A stretch of 64,000 nt of DNA, from assembly GCA_027596035.1 (NCBI GenBank), contig JADGJA010000003.1:42859-106858 (forward strand), given 5' to 3'. A program made the translations under genes and the position numbers. Shown piece by piece: positions 22,053 to 33,135 of the stretch; position 1 is the first letter of the stretch, and the number at the start of each line of letters is the position of its first letter. This stretch comes from Thoreauomyces humboldtii (lineage: Eukaryota > Chytridiomycota > Chytridiomycetes > Spizellomycetales > Powellomycetaceae). A model generated the notes under the pieces. It did not search any database, had not been told where the DNA came from, and was given only the letters and a program-made list of their open reading frames with translations.

Positions 22053-25000
22053 TTACTTTTTGTTCAGCAGGAAGATCAACAAGTTAACGTTCACTTTGAC
22101 TCCCTCCATCAGCGAGATGATGGACTCATTATTGTACTGAGCGGCCAGCAGATCTTCGAGACGCAGCTCCATGGACTCTGCCATCTTGACGCCAAAGAAG
22201 GTTGCGTCGACGCTGAAGACGCCTGCCTCGTCCGACGAGATAGTCATAGACACCTGTCCGTACTTGCTTGGCGAATGGTCGTCCAACGAAATGAGCACGC
22301 CCTTGCGGTGCAAGTCCGCGGCGGTGTACTTGAATGACCCGAACTTGGGCACCTTGCCGGCCTTCTGGAGTTCCCGCTGATGCGCGTACTGCCGTGTGAA
22401 GGGGAGCGGTCGCTTTCCCTTGCTGAGATAGTTTATGTATGTGAGATAAGAGCCAACGACTATATGTTCGAGGCTGCTTACTGTTTCTTGTTACCCAGCT
22501 GGGCCATGCACACGGAGATATAGTCCAGGTAAGACTGCTTCTGCTCTTCGAGGTAGGCCGATTTATCTTCCAGGTTTTTGAGGGTGTTCCGGAGAGACGC
22601 GAGCTCCTTCCTTCGCCGAGATCGGCGGCGGGATTTTGTCAACATGTCCTGAATTGCAAGGTAAAGTACCATTAGCTTGCGAGTTAAAGGAGGACAGCTG
22701 GAGGATATCGTACCTTGGCTATCGAGTTTAGCATCGTTTGATACTTGTTGGACTTGCTGACTTCCCCTTCCGCTTCGAGCTTCGCCATGTTTTCGAGGGC
22801 GCGACGCTTGAGATTGAAGAACGTTGCACTAACAGAAGTATCGAATTGTTCAGTGAGGCACATCTATGTGATTTGCTGCGCATCGCAATGCCTACCTTGA
22901 TCCATCCGTGCCCCGTAGCAAGCTGATTTGACTGCCAACGATACCCTCTCGGCTCTCGTATCGCGGCCCTGCGCTGATGCTTTGTGTGCTACCCATGTTG
23001 GCAAGATTGCTCTTGCTCCCTCCAATGCTTGCGGATCGATGCAACTCCTCTTTACTCGGTGACTGGGCCCTTTCTTGAGACCTGATGGCCTGCTCAATCT
23101 CTCGTTTCGCCTCCAACGCATCGGCCTCGTCCGTCAGCAGCAGCTGGAACTGCGCCTCTTCTATTTCGGTTACCGGCGCTTCGAGGATGTCCAGAAGATT
23201 CTTTCCGGACTGCACGCGGATCACCGCGTTTATGTAACGCTTGGTCTCTGTCCAAAGCGCCTTGAGACGAATGGCCCGCTCATCCTCCAACGTTGGGAAC
23301 CGGTTCCGAAGCCTGAGCTCCACCTCGGGCGTCCCGGATAGCTCGGAAGATGATGGAACGGGTTCCAGGTCGGCAAGGACCAACCGCACGTGATCCTTAG
23401 GGTCCGAAGCAACGTCCTCGATGTTGTCCATCAGGATGCGATGCAGCTGGAAGATTTCGGACGACGAGAGCTTGACTGACGGACGCTGCTTCTGGGCCAT
23501 CCCGGCGTACTCGTCCATGGCCTCGGCGTACTCGTCCTCCATCTCGGGCTCAACGGTAGATGCCTCCTTGAAGAACGTCATGAAAGTGTGCGAGGAATCT
23601 TCGATGTTCTTGGAGAGCTCCGATGCGCGGCGACCGCCTTCGGTGAACGCTTTGCCGACTGACATCTGATGCAGTGCTTTGCCCAGTTCCGCGAGGTTTT
23701 TTCGCTGCAGGGGAGTAAGACTACTTGCCACCGCCATGTCGATCACCTCGAATTGTTCCGGCTGGATGATGGCCGGGTTGATGTACCGGTAGTAAATGAA
23801 ATTTCCCCCGACTAGACGCACGATCGTGTCGTCATGGCCAGGGAAGCGCTTCTGTAGGGTTTCCTTGAGCTGCTGAGCGATGTAACGAAGCCCGAAAGGC
23901 ATGTTCTTTGCAGAGTGAGCAAGCTGCTTCAGAAGGTCGGTGGACAGACTTTGCAACTTGTTCAGTCGCTCTGTCTGGATTGCCGCTACCTCGGCATTCT
24001 CGGCTGCTTGCTGAGCGGTAATGTCGTAAGGCCGTGTGCTCTTCTGTCCCGTTTGAGATTCCTCGGCCGTGATGAGACCTCGGTAGATCATCAAAGGGTC
24101 CGTCTCGAGATTTAGCGTCCTGTTTTCAATGATAGATTTGACAAAAGGCTGCACCAGAGTTTTGAGATACTCGGCGTTTCCACCTCGTCGAGTGTAGTCC
24201 ACGACTAGCTTCAGGAAGAACGGGTCCGCACGCCAGAACTCTTCCAAAGTGGATATGTCCGCCACCTCAAGGTTGATTGCCTCCTTGAACAGCTTTAGCA
24301 GTAGCGATTCCTGTCTTCGGTCTTGCGCATATCCGTAAAGTGACAGCACAACTTTAGTAAGGAACTTGATGGAACTGGCTCCGCTCATCTTGTTCACAGT
24401 GAAGACCAGCTTAGCCAAGTACTGTGGCTGCGTCTGCAGAAGGTAGAAGAGTTCCTCGTAATGTTCACGGCGGCGTCGGTTCTCCCGATCGCGGCCGCTC
24501 AAGTTGATGTTGGAACCTGTGAGAGCATCCAAAGACTTTGCCTCCGACTGTGCGGCAATCTTCATCTTCTTTGTCGAAGTCAGACGGATCACTTCTTCGA
24601 GCGAGATGCGGTTCTTGACCAAGAGCGAGATCTTGACGTCAAGTTCGGCTACCTCGCTTTCGGCTGTGATGCTGTCACGAATCTGTTTGACAACAAGCTG
24701 TCGGAGGCGTTCAAGTTCTGCGAAAGTAGCTCTGTGAGTTCTCCGTATCAGTTGATGGTCAACATCTTTCCGGCATTACCGGAATCCTCTTCGAAGTCGT
24801 TGTCGTTGTCATCAAGCAGATCCAAGAAATTCTGAAGAACCTTCACTTGTGGGTCCTGCAGTTGCGCTGAAACAATCGGAAAGGGTTCAGCTCGCCAAAA
24901 CGAAGTAATTCTTCCTGACTGGGCATCCGGCTTACATAGTGCTTGATAGGCCTTGGCAAATCGCTTCGCACGCCACATGGTCTGAATTTTGGACACCGCC

Positions 25001-26326
25001 TCCCCCTGAGCCGATAGGTATTCTTTACGCTCCACATAGCGCTGTCGTTGCTGACGCCCCTTATACCGGGCTTGCAGCTGGAAGGAAGCGTCAGAAAGTC
25101 AGTCTCTTGATAGGTTGTCGCGCTGAACTCTTTTTCATACCTTTGCCCAAGCGTGCTCTTTGCCACGAATATCTCCAAGCTTTTTTCGGTATGCCTTCCT
25201 TAGCACCTTTGTCCTCCAGGTTGCTTGAATCTTTGTGATAGCATGCTCGTTGCTCCCGTACATCTTATGCCTCGCGATATATCGCTTCCTCGCCTGGTGC
25301 ATCCGCACCGTGGCCTGAGCGCGGACGATGGACGCCAATCGAGCTTCTTCAGCTTCCGCTGACCGCTTTTCGGCCTCCTGTCGAGCCTCTGCGGCCCGGC
25401 GCTCGCTCTGAACGGCCTCGGCTCTTCGGGTCGCACGGAGGGCTGATGTTCGCTTCTGAGCCAGTCGGGTCCGGATGACCGATTGACACTTGATGATGCT
25501 GGCCTGGTTGCTGGCGAGGTATTGTCTGCGTGCCTCCTTGGCGGCGTCCTCGGGCGAGATCGTCACGACGGCCAGCTCTTTCGACAGGGCGTCCCCGACG
25601 CTCTTGAACGCCGGCATGGAGACACCCGCTTCTTCAAGGGACTGTTGCGTGGCATCGAGCTGCTCGTCTGTGAAACTCAGCTGTCCGACGAGGTTCTTCA
25701 TGGAGGGCGCCAGGCTCTCCTTGGATAGAAGATGACTAAGGGCGTGAATGCAGTAAATGACTTTTGGGATGTTCTTCTTGTCGTACAGATCCGTCAGTTC
25801 GAAGAAGAACACTTCTGGGAGTCGGACGCCTTTCATTGCCGCGAAAAAGTAATTGATGTTGTCCGAGTGTCGGAACTTGAGCACCGTGCGGTCCTCGTAG
25901 ATCTTTTTCACGACATGTGGCTGGAATGTGCGGGCCAGTTGAGCGAGCACAATTCCGTTTCTTAGTTCCTCCTCCATCTCGGCGATGGGAGCAATCTGGT
26001 CCTTGATGCAAGCCTCTATCCATCTGAAAGCGAGATCAGCATCTCTTATTGCGAGGAACGTTTGAGCTAGCTGTCTGGACGTACTCTTTCGCTTCGCCGA
26101 TATGACAAAGATACTCGTATGCTTGAAGCTGAGCCCTCTCGCGATCGATCCAAGCGGCGTCTCGACGCACAGGACTCGTGTGAGTGTCGTGCTTGAACTT
26201 GATGCGACCCTGGACTCCAGCCACGTCGCCCACATCGAGAGGGATGGTGGGAAGATCCGGGGAAGTGAAGAATGTAGGACTTGTTGGGCTTGTCGGGCTA
26301 CGCGGTTCTGTCATCGCCGTGATCAT
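22053..26326 (-). CDS. IQGAP-family cytokinesis scaffold
   Basis: Scaffold that ties actin, calmodulin/myosin light chain and Rho-type GTPases together, needed for the contractile ring in fungi (Rng2/Iqg1). Eight exons (26326-26085, 26023-25141, 25077-24936, 24866-24780, 24729-22896, 22828-22714, 22648-22482, 22422-22053) join in phase to 1279 residues. Domains in order: an N-terminal CH domain (YLCHIGEAKEWIEACI ... DLYDKKNIPKVIYCIHALS), several IQ motifs (for example IVRAQATVRMHQARKRY, ITKIQATWRTKVLRKAY), the RasGAP-related domain (LFKEAINLEVADI, LPFGLRYIAQQLKE-like, FIYYRYINPAI) and RasGAP_C ending KVNVNLLIFLLNKK. The frame-opening codon at 26386 is TTG; the ATG at 26326 was used. A TATA-like TATATA lies near 26370. 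Confidence 0.94.
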
Positions 26327-27043
26327 GGAAGAGAACGGATGTTTCGCTGCGAGGTACTTGTATTGCAGAGTATATAGTACGGCCAAGAGCGGGAGATAAT
26401 GAAAACACGAATCGAAGCGAAGCCAGGAAACAAAGTATCCAGAGCTGCCGGCACAACACGCCCTATGCGCCCGTTTTACGCGTGAGTGTATGCTCTCCCA
26501 GGAACTGCTCGGGCGTGTTGCTGTCCAATCTGTCGGCAGACCGCTTACGAGTTCCGAGGTCAGGGTCCTGTTACTTTTCCTCTTGAAAGGTTCGAGACAA
26601 GGTAGTCTACCAAGAACGGCTGAAGACGAGGACCAGCATAATTTGAACTGGCGACGATACTGACTTCATGGCGAGTACTCGTGAGCCTGTTCCCGAAGCG
26701 GCGACAGGGCAGCACAGATATCTACTACAGTACATCCTGCCTCGGAGAAGGGAGGTCCTGTGTCCCTGTGTGCACCTGGTGTGCACTTCGTCCCCTGTCC
26801 AGAAAACGACCTTTCTTAGCCAACCCCCAGGATCTCATTCCCGCTGCATCCAACTATATCGGCTACCATCTTGTGCACTCTGAGGCATTCTCTTACCCAC
26901 GGTCTCAAAGCCCCGTGTCTGTACCTTCGACCTTCGACTTGCCTTTCATCCAAACAGTACATCTCCTTCCTTGCACCACCAACCAGACACTTCTCCCGAC
27001 GATCTTGCTCGAGTCTTCCTTCTCCGGTCCGCCATTATTTGAT
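26327..27043. other. Intergenic: divergent promoter
   Basis: About 720 bases between IQGAP and the next plus-strand gene. An open frame from 26681 runs into the downstream gene, but the protein before 27044 has no conserved character and its leader is pyrimidine-rich, so it is read here as 5' UTR. ACAGTACATC occurs at about 26727 and again near 26955. Confidence 0.5.
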
Positions 27044-27889
27044 ATGGACGCTGTGGCGTTGAGTCCGACGTCTGCGGTGATGCGAGACCAGCTACGACGA
27101 ACCGTCCCGTGCAGAAAGCGGAAAGGCTACGAGGAGGCTAGCGAATGGGGGAATCCGCAGAAGCGCATGCAGACCGAGTCATGTTCCTCATCTTTTCTCG
27201 GGAATGGCCCGTTTTCTGGTCATCCGACATCGATGGAGCCACTGCAGCAGGCCTGGCAAGCGCACACTCAGCACTTCCCAACATCACATCCGCCATCGAC
27301 CGCAAATGCTCAGTATCCCGCTCAAACTTATCCTTACTATGGGCGACCATCATTCAATGACTCCCATGGTCAGCGGGCTCTAGATCCCATGGCTCTCCAG
27401 GCGCAACTCGAACTGCATCTCCAACAGCAGCCTGTGGATGGACATTCCTCGCCCGTAGACTTGCAGACAATGGATGTCTACAACTTTCAAGACGTACATC
27501 GCAGGCTGCTGGCCTGCAACGGGTCACCGGACTTGATGCAGATGGACGGATGTTCGCCACAACCCGTCGCACCCATCCTCGATCCGATACCGACGTCGCC
27601 ACCTCCTCGCGTGGAAGATCCATGTTCTTCATCGTCGTCTTCCTCTACCTCCTCTACCTCCATGTGCCTTTCCCCGCCGGGTCACCCCGTATCGACGCCG
27701 ATGCCATCCCCGCAACGATGTCTACATCCTCATCAGTCCTGCGCCATGGAGGTGGCTACGTCGGTTGGCGCGGCGGTTCCCGTCTCTCCGAGGACGCAGC
27801 GAGCCGCCATGTTCAGCATGGGATACCGTCGAGACTGCGAAAAGTGCAGACAGGGTGTCCCCGGTCACTACATGCACGTCCAACGTTAG
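27044..27889 (+). CDS. Hypothetical low-complexity protein with C-terminal CxxC motif
   Basis: A single exon of 281 residues from the ATG at 27044 (MDAVALSPTSAVM). It is rich in Pro, Gln and Ser, with a Ser run at about residue 205, and probably disordered. The last 25 residues are different in kind: MGYRRDCEKCRQGVPGHYMH, with a Cys-x2-Cys pair and a His. From memory this ending is conserved in otherwise variable fungal proteins of unknown function, so it is probably the functional part, perhaps a small metal-binding or protein-binding motif. An N-terminal RKRKGYEEA patch could be a nuclear signal. The frame is open upstream to 26681, so a longer N-terminus is possible. Confidence 0.65.
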   Translation: MDAVALSPTSAVMRDQLRRTVPCRKRKGYEEASEWGNPQKRMQTESCSSSFLGNGPFSGHPTSMEPLQQAWQAHTQHFPTSHPPSTANAQYPAQTYPYYGRPSFNDSHGQRALDPMALQAQLELHLQQQPVDGHSSPVDLQTMDVYNFQDVHRRLLACNGSPDLMQMDGCSPQPVAPILDPIPTSPPPRVEDPCSSSSSSSTSSTSMCLSPPGHPVSTPMPSPQRCLHPHQSCAMEVATSVGAAVPVSPRTQRAAMFSMGYRRDCEKCRQGVPGHYMHVQR

Positions 27890-28196
27890 AAGCGCGAGGG
27901 CTCGTTTCTCGGCCCCGTCCTGGTCATATTTCCTGTCACAGAATGGCCCATGTATCTACATCGCTAGCGTCCCCAGCATAGAAGACCCTGGCTTTATCGC
28001 GCGCTCCCGTGTGGAAGTCTTGGTTCCCGTCAGCGAAATAAATGCCTACGGGATTTGGCTACGTCTTTTCTTCTTCTCTCTTGGATAGATAACCACTCCT
28101 TCCTGCCGCAAAACGGTGAACTAACCGCTTTGCAGTCGCGAGCTCACCGCGTGATCGAAAAATTCAGCTGGCCTACGGACATTCATCACCTGGATT
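27890..28196. other. Convergent intergenic spacer
   Basis: 307 bases between two converging coding ends. It is expected to hold both 3' UTRs. No terminator-like structure or RNA was recognised. Confidence 0.5.
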
Positions 28197-29101
28197 TCAC
28201 GGGCTCATGCCGAGTCCGTCAGCAGCACTCGCGAGAGCACTCTCCTCTATTAGCGCTTCTAGAATTGCCACCAGATTTCTCACGCCAAACAATGCACCGG
28301 CGTCAGGTCCTTCGACCACGTCCACCACATGAGAGTGCGCAAAGTCGATGACACGACAGTCCGCGGCCCCGTCCTCATCATACACGACGAGCAACGAAGC
28401 GCCATAAAGACGTACGCAAGCCGTCTCCAAGGCCACCAGAACCGCCGAGAGACGATCCAGAGTCGAGCGGAGGGTGGCAAGCGGAACGAGGGCGGAGGGA
28501 GAGGAGGCAGGGATCGTGAAGAAGGTGCGGACGCCCGTCGGGAGCGTCTCGGGGGTCAGAGTGCGGCCAAACCTTTTGTCGAGCGCTAGGGATGCACCCG
28601 ATGGAGCGTGTTGCACCTTCATGCCACATATCCGAAGACCCGTCGCCAGCGATGTGGTCCTTGCCGCCTGATCTTCCATGTGGAGTCGTTTCGCTTCCGT
28701 GGCGTCCTCCCCGTACAGTCGCACTCCGACCTTGATGTCCGCGACTGATGGCGCAACGAACGGCTCGAGGATGTTTTCGAGCTGAATGCGTGCCGTACAC
28801 TGGGTGTACCGGAATGAGACGCGGAAGAGAGAACCTGTTATGCAGTAGGAGCGAGCTCTCCGCCCACCTTTGGGTGCGCCTTGGCGACATCTTCAACAGG
28901 GCTCGCATGTCCCGCGAAGCGCGGTAGCACCGACCGGAACTGCACCAAGTCTGGTCTTTGGCTCTCGAACAAGGTCGTGTAGAAGTCTGCTTCGATCTGG
29001 GGACAAGCTTTGGAGATGAGGCCGTCGGGAAGTTGATGGAACAGTCCAGGATGTCCAGCTATTTGGAGCGTAAACTCTGTAGGACTCTTGAGGGTTGCCA
29101 T
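28197..29101 (-). CDS. Inositol polyphosphate multikinase (IPK family)
   Basis: Phosphorylates inositol phosphates, typically IP3 to IP4 and IP5 (yeast Arg82), in nucleus and cytosol. Two exons (29101-28868, 28781-28197) give 272 residues. The start is ATG in a good context; the longer open frame to 29161 begins with TTG. Family signs are an N-terminal IAGHPG, LENILEPFVAPSVADIKVG (the P-x-x-x-D-x-K-x-G inositol-binding motif), RLYGEDATEAKRLHMEDQA with TTSLATGLRICGM, the kinase hydrophobic block YGASLLVVYDEDG (family SSLL), and VIDFAHSHVV (metal-binding Asp). The catalytic elements are present. It is in tandem with the downstream-oriented CBM21-like gene, 315 bases apart. Confidence 0.9.
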
Positions 29102-29416
29102 GATGGAATTACCGTCGATCCTGCTTCCGGTACCTTCATGCGTCGTTGCAGATGGAGCCAACGTCGTGCCTGCCCGTAACCCTACATACGCTAACTAGGG
29201 TTGGGGACGTGCAAGTGATATCGAAAGTCCCAGCACCACCAGACCACCATACTTTGTAGGTCAAGAGCAACGGGACGTCAAAGATCGAAGGCTATCGGTA
29301 TCAAACAAAAGTCCGCACGTTCACTCAAATAAATTAAGTTTACTTCCCATGCCCGGACCAAAAAAGCAGAAATAAAGGGGGGAAACGAAGCGAGAATGGA
29401 AAAGATTTGAAAATGA
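29102..29416. other. Intergenic spacer upstream of the inositol kinase
   Basis: 315 bases between two minus-strand genes. Contains the inositol kinase promoter and the 3' UTR of the neighbour; nothing specific was recognised. Confidence 0.5.
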
Positions 29417-30697
29417 TCATCGTCTGTACCTGCCGCTCGCGAGACCCGAGCTCATGACTCCGGGAACGCTGTAGCTACCTCCAAAGTACGAACCGTGACT
29501 AACGTAACCGATGTTGGGCGAGTCGAATCCCGAGTTCGACAGGTCTCCCTCGGAGTCGTCCGTGTCCGAGTCGTCCTCCGACGACGTGGGACTGATGCAG
29601 GGGGAAGGATGACGGGTCGACTTTCGTATCCAACGGGCAGACTTTCCACTCCGTTTTGGGGCCGGTGGAGGTTTCGTGGGTCTGCTGGGTGCGGGTTTCG
29701 CGATCGCAAGGTCCGGCATGAACGGTTCCAAGCTGGGTGCCGCTCGTGGGAGAGGTGGAGAGGAGGGACGGACGAGGGTCGCCAAAGGGCGGGAACGCGG
29801 AGGGGCCTTCAGGATGGGCGAAAGGTTCTTGGCGAGAGGTGCACACTGCGACGGTCGCTTCACTTCCGCTACGGTTTCCCCGACAGATTCTTCCTTCGGG
29901 GAAGCCTTCAGGATGGGCGAGAGAGTCCTTGCGAGAGGCGAAGACTGCAGCGGTCGCTTTCCTTCCGCTACAGGTTCCCCGACGCTTTCCTCGTTCAAAG
30001 TCGCGGTCGAGTCCCCAAGGGTTCCGACGACTTCCTTGCAAGGATCTCCGAGCAAGGCCATCTGGACCTTCCAATCGACCGCAGCGAGCTGCATGGACGC
30101 TCTGAGCTTCATCGAGAAGGTCTCCGAGTCTTCAGCCGCCCTCCTCAGAGCATTGCACATTCCCCCGTCGTCGCACGGTATCACGAAATCGTACATGGTC
30201 CACGCCGAGTCCTCCTGCCGAGACGACCTGACGACCTGAGCGTCGAAACAAGTCTCCCACCCGTCCACGGACGCTTGCACTCGGACCTTCCCGGCGCTCA
30301 TGAACGAAGCGACCCCGACGGAGCCCGTCACAGCGGTTCGATCGATGGACATGTCGGCTGGCACAATGGGCGTCAGGTCCACCTCGCGCGCCGTCCAGTC
30401 CGGTGTCTTCGGCAAGTCGCTGAAGGAGAACGAGAAGGAAGGTCGACCCTGCACGCCTTGCACGTCGTCGGGATCGACCGACGGGACAGTCAGGCGAGCG
30501 ATGACCTCGGAGAATCGAAAGGTGAGCGTCGTGTTGCTATCCGTGTCGAGCCGGATCGAGGTTCGACTTCCACGACGAGTGGAGGCTGGACTGCAGGTGC
30601 GAGACGACGAGGAGGAACCGAGTGAGAGCTGGGAAAGTCGGGAGGTGCTGGTGGAGAATCCCGATAGCGCGCCTCTCGGGCCCCCTTGCCCTGGCAT
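29417..30697 (-). CDS. Possible CBM21-type glycogen-targeting (PP1 regulatory) protein
   Basis: A single exon of 426 residues from the ATG at 30697; the frame is open further but its first codon is TTG. The segment at about residues 110-190 (DRTAVTGSVGVASF, KVRVQASVDGWETCFDAQVV, WTMYDFVIPCDDGG) has the spacing of a CBM21 starch/glycogen-binding domain (V-x-G-x-V-x-V, V-R-x-x-x-D-x-W, Y-x-F-x-I). That domain is typical of protein phosphatase 1 glycogen-targeting subunits (Gac1/PPP1R3). The match is weak and no certain RVxF docking motif was picked out, so function is tentative. The C-terminal half is Pro/Ser-rich with a tandem 33-residue duplication, an acidic SSEDDSDTDDSEGD patch and a Gly/Ser/Tyr tail. 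Confidence 0.6.
   Translation of the reverse strand: MPGQGGPRGALSGFSTSTSRLSQLSLGSSSSSRTCSPASTRRGSRTSIRLDTDSNTTLTFRFSEVIARLTVPSVDPDDVQGVQGRPSFSFSFSDLPKTPDWTAREVDLTPIVPADMSIDRTAVTGSVGVASFMSAGKVRVQASVDGWETCFDAQVVRSSRQEDSAWTMYDFVIPCDDGGMCNALRRAAEDSETFSMKLRASMQLAAVDWKVQMALLGDPCKEVVGTLGDSTATLNEESVGEPVAEGKRPLQSSPLARTLSPILKASPKEESVGETVAEVKRPSQCAPLAKNLSPILKAPPRSRPLATLVRPSSPPLPRAAPSLEPFMPDLAIAKPAPSRPTKPPPAPKRSGKSARWIRKSTRHPSPCISPTSSEDDSDTDDSEGDLSNSGFDSPNIGYVSHGSYFGGSYSVPGVMSSGLASGRYRR
29798..29992 (-). repeat. Tandem in-frame duplication inside the CBM21-like gene
   Basis: Two adjacent copies of a 99-base unit (29992-29894 and 29893-29798) encode EESVGEPVAEGKRP...LSPILKASPK and EESVGETVAEVKRP...LSPILKAPP. 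The copies remain in frame and are clearly alike at DNA level. Confidence 0.85.
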
Positions 30698-31687
30698 CGG
30701 CTGCGAGGTTACTGCAAGAACTTCCCTGCGCGCTTCCTGACTTCTATGCGAGTGATGATGGATAGCGAGACTCTTTCCGTGAGGCTGTGCAAGGTCCGTC
30801 AAAGGGAAAGGAACGGATAAGGGAGCTTCTCTATGGCTGTTCCCTCGAAATCGGTGGTCCTTCAAGCTCTGACGTTTGAACGGCGGGGAACAGGCACAGG
30901 CGGAGGAATGGGTTGATGTGTGTCCTTCTTATTGAAAAACTAGGCCAGTCCGCCGGAAGCGCTACAGCCCTGAAGGGCGGTGTTTTGGTGTATAATGCGT
31001 GCGAGAGCGTCGAAATGGCTGAAACGTAGGCGGGGACAACCCCTCTTGGGTTTCTGCACGGGACGTAGGTTTCTGCGAGAAAACACACGCAAGCACGCAC
31101 ACAAGGAGGGGCCCTGCACCGAATATGTTCTGCTGGGGGCGGGACCGTGTGGAGTATCGGAGAAGAGAGTCGTTTGCTTGCGGCGGGTAGTAGCGGAATG
31201 GTGTTGAGGCGTCGAATGAGACTGACCACTTTGTAGCGAAGAGAGAGGGTTTCAACGACAGGGGAAAGTGACGGAATGGGAAAAAAGAAAGGCTCACGGA
31301 TACCGCGGTTACGGGCGGTACCGGTGGAAGACAGGGTCCGGGGTCCATCCACCCCACATTCCCACTGACTCGTACTTCGGAAATGAAAATGGCACTCCTG
31401 CTGTCATAGCATGGCGTTCGGAGCACCTGCAGAGAGGAACGTCAGACGATTTCATGGCCAACGGGACCAACGTCAAGAGGTTCATCTTGGCCATGGTCAA
31501 GGACTTTGACATCAGGGACGGGGCTCTTGTGCCAAACATAGTAAGCAGGTCATGAATTCACCAGCCACTGTGCTAAATGAAATGTTCGGTGGAGCGGTTG
31601 GTCTCGCTCCTTTGGACGAGCAAACAGCATCTTGTAGACCTTTTAGACCTGATCACTCTGGACTTCACCACCTCCTCCCTCGTTGCG
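30698..31687. other. Intergenic: divergent promoter, about 1 kb
   Basis: Between the CBM21-like gene and the aldolase-like gene. Short open frames occur on both strands at 31309-31555, but neither matches anything I know. The plus-strand one ends at a possible donor (AACATAGTAAGCAGG, 31535-31549), so a 5' exon of the aldolase-like gene cannot be excluded. Confidence 0.45.
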
Positions 31688-33001
31688 ATGCCACCCCAAG
31701 CGATACCAGCCAGCGCCGTCATTCCCAAACCGGATCCTCCAGGGCTTATTACTTTCTCCTGGGAGCTCGGCACCGTGGCCGAACGGCTCACCGACATCCT
31801 CGAATATGCAAAGAGCCCGCGTGATCATCTCAGGAAAAAGCTTGGCGAGGAAACTTTTGGAAAGCGAGAGAGCCTCATGTCATTGCCGGAGGAGGCGGAA
31901 CTCACCGCCGACGTCTACGGATCGGGAGGGCACAAAGAGCCCTTCGAGAAACGCATCGCGCAGAACACGTTTGGCAAGAAGCACGGCCTGTTCTTCTTCA
32001 CGGGAGTGCAAACGCAGCTGTCGTCTTGCAAAGTGTATGCAGACCGAGCAGGCAGGAACATCGTTGCCTGGCATCACGAGAGCCACCTAGAGAACCACGA
32101 GGCCCAAAGCTTTGCCGAGCTCTATCGATTACAACGCCTGCTCCTCGGCAGCTCGGCCAAGACAGTTCCGACCGTCGAGGATGTCAAAGCCTTGACGTCC
32201 CTTCCTCTGGATAAAAGGCCTGCAGTCATCGTCCTGGAGCTGCCCAACAGGGAGCTCGGATGTCGGACATACACTTTTCCGGATCTCGTCGCCATATCCG
32301 ACCTGTGCAGAGATGCTGGGGTCGCACTGCACTGCGACGGCGCTCGCATATGGGAAATCGAACCCTACTACCGGCACCACGACGGCAAGGGGTTCAAGGA
32401 GATTGCCGCTCTCTTCGACAGTCTCTACTGCTCCTTCTATAAAGGTCTCCAAGGCGTCGCTGGTTCGATGCTCGTCACCAACGACGAAGAGCACATCAAG
32501 CAAGCAAAGATCTGGCAGCGAAGGGCGGGGGGAAACGCCTTCACTACGTGGCAGGAGACGATCGATTGTGAGCGCGGTTTCAACACCAACATCGGCAGGT
32601 TCGATGGATGTTGGAAAAAGATACTACCCGTGGCTGAAGCTGTCCGCGAGCGCACGTCACACCTCCGGACTCCCGACGGCCATCCCATCGTGGCCTTCGA
32701 ACCCACTGTCCCAACTTGCTGCCAGGTCCAGACCCATTTCCGGGGAGCGACTGCTGAGACGCTCGGGGAGGCACGGGATGCCGTCATTGAAAAGCTGAAC
32801 GTTCGGCTCATGAGAACCACCGGTCGGCCCATTTTCGACGAGCCCCAGGACGGAAAACTAAGGGCCGATATGCCGTGCCGGCACTTTGCGACAGAGTGGA
32901 TGATCTATAGCGGGAACATAGACTATGACTGGGAGCTGATCGCTTCGGCTTTCGTATTGCTAGCCGAGGAGATCGCGAAGCGCATCCATCGGGAGGCTTG
33001 A
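31688..33001 (+). CDS. PLP-dependent lyase of the threonine aldolase/beta-eliminating lyase fold
   Basis: A single exon of 437 residues. PLP enzymes of this fold cleave L-threonine to glycine and acetaldehyde or carry out related beta-eliminations; the exact substrate is not evident. Visible features are VYGSGGHKEPFEKR, FFTGVQTQLSSCKVYADRAG, AWHHESHLE, VIVLELPNRELGCRTY, LHCDGARIWEIEPYYR (cofactor-binding Asp) and SFYKGLQGVAGSML with the Schiff-base lysine. The sequence, including the late VPTCCQVQTHF block, fits the fungal branch annotated as beta-eliminating lyase better than classical GLY1. The frame extends upstream to an ATG at 31577, but conserved sequence starts after 31688. Only 134 bases separate its stop from the ABC transporter ATG. 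Confidence 0.88.
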   Translation: MPPQAIPASAVIPKPDPPGLITFSWELGTVAERLTDILEYAKSPRDHLRKKLGEETFGKRESLMSLPEEAELTADVYGSGGHKEPFEKRIAQNTFGKKHGLFFFTGVQTQLSSCKVYADRAGRNIVAWHHESHLENHEAQSFAELYRLQRLLLGSSAKTVPTVEDVKALTSLPLDKRPAVIVLELPNRELGCRTYTFPDLVAISDLCRDAGVALHCDGARIWEIEPYYRHHDGKGFKEIAALFDSLYCSFYKGLQGVAGSMLVTNDEEHIKQAKIWQRRAGGNAFTTWQETIDCERGFNTNIGRFDGCWKKILPVAEAVRERTSHLRTPDGHPIVAFEPTVPTCCQVQTHFRGATAETLGEARDAVIEKLNVRLMRTTGRPIFDEPQDGKLRADMPCRHFATEWMIYSGNIDYDWELIASAFVLLAEEIAKRIHREA

Positions 33002-33135
33002 GGAGGGGGCTGTACAATCACTTCTAAAAGTTAACTCACTATTACATGCATAGCCACGTTAGATCGTCGTGACGCTTCAGCACGAACTTTTGACCGTCCC
33101 GGTTCTCACGATAAACCATCGGCAATCTAACGGAG

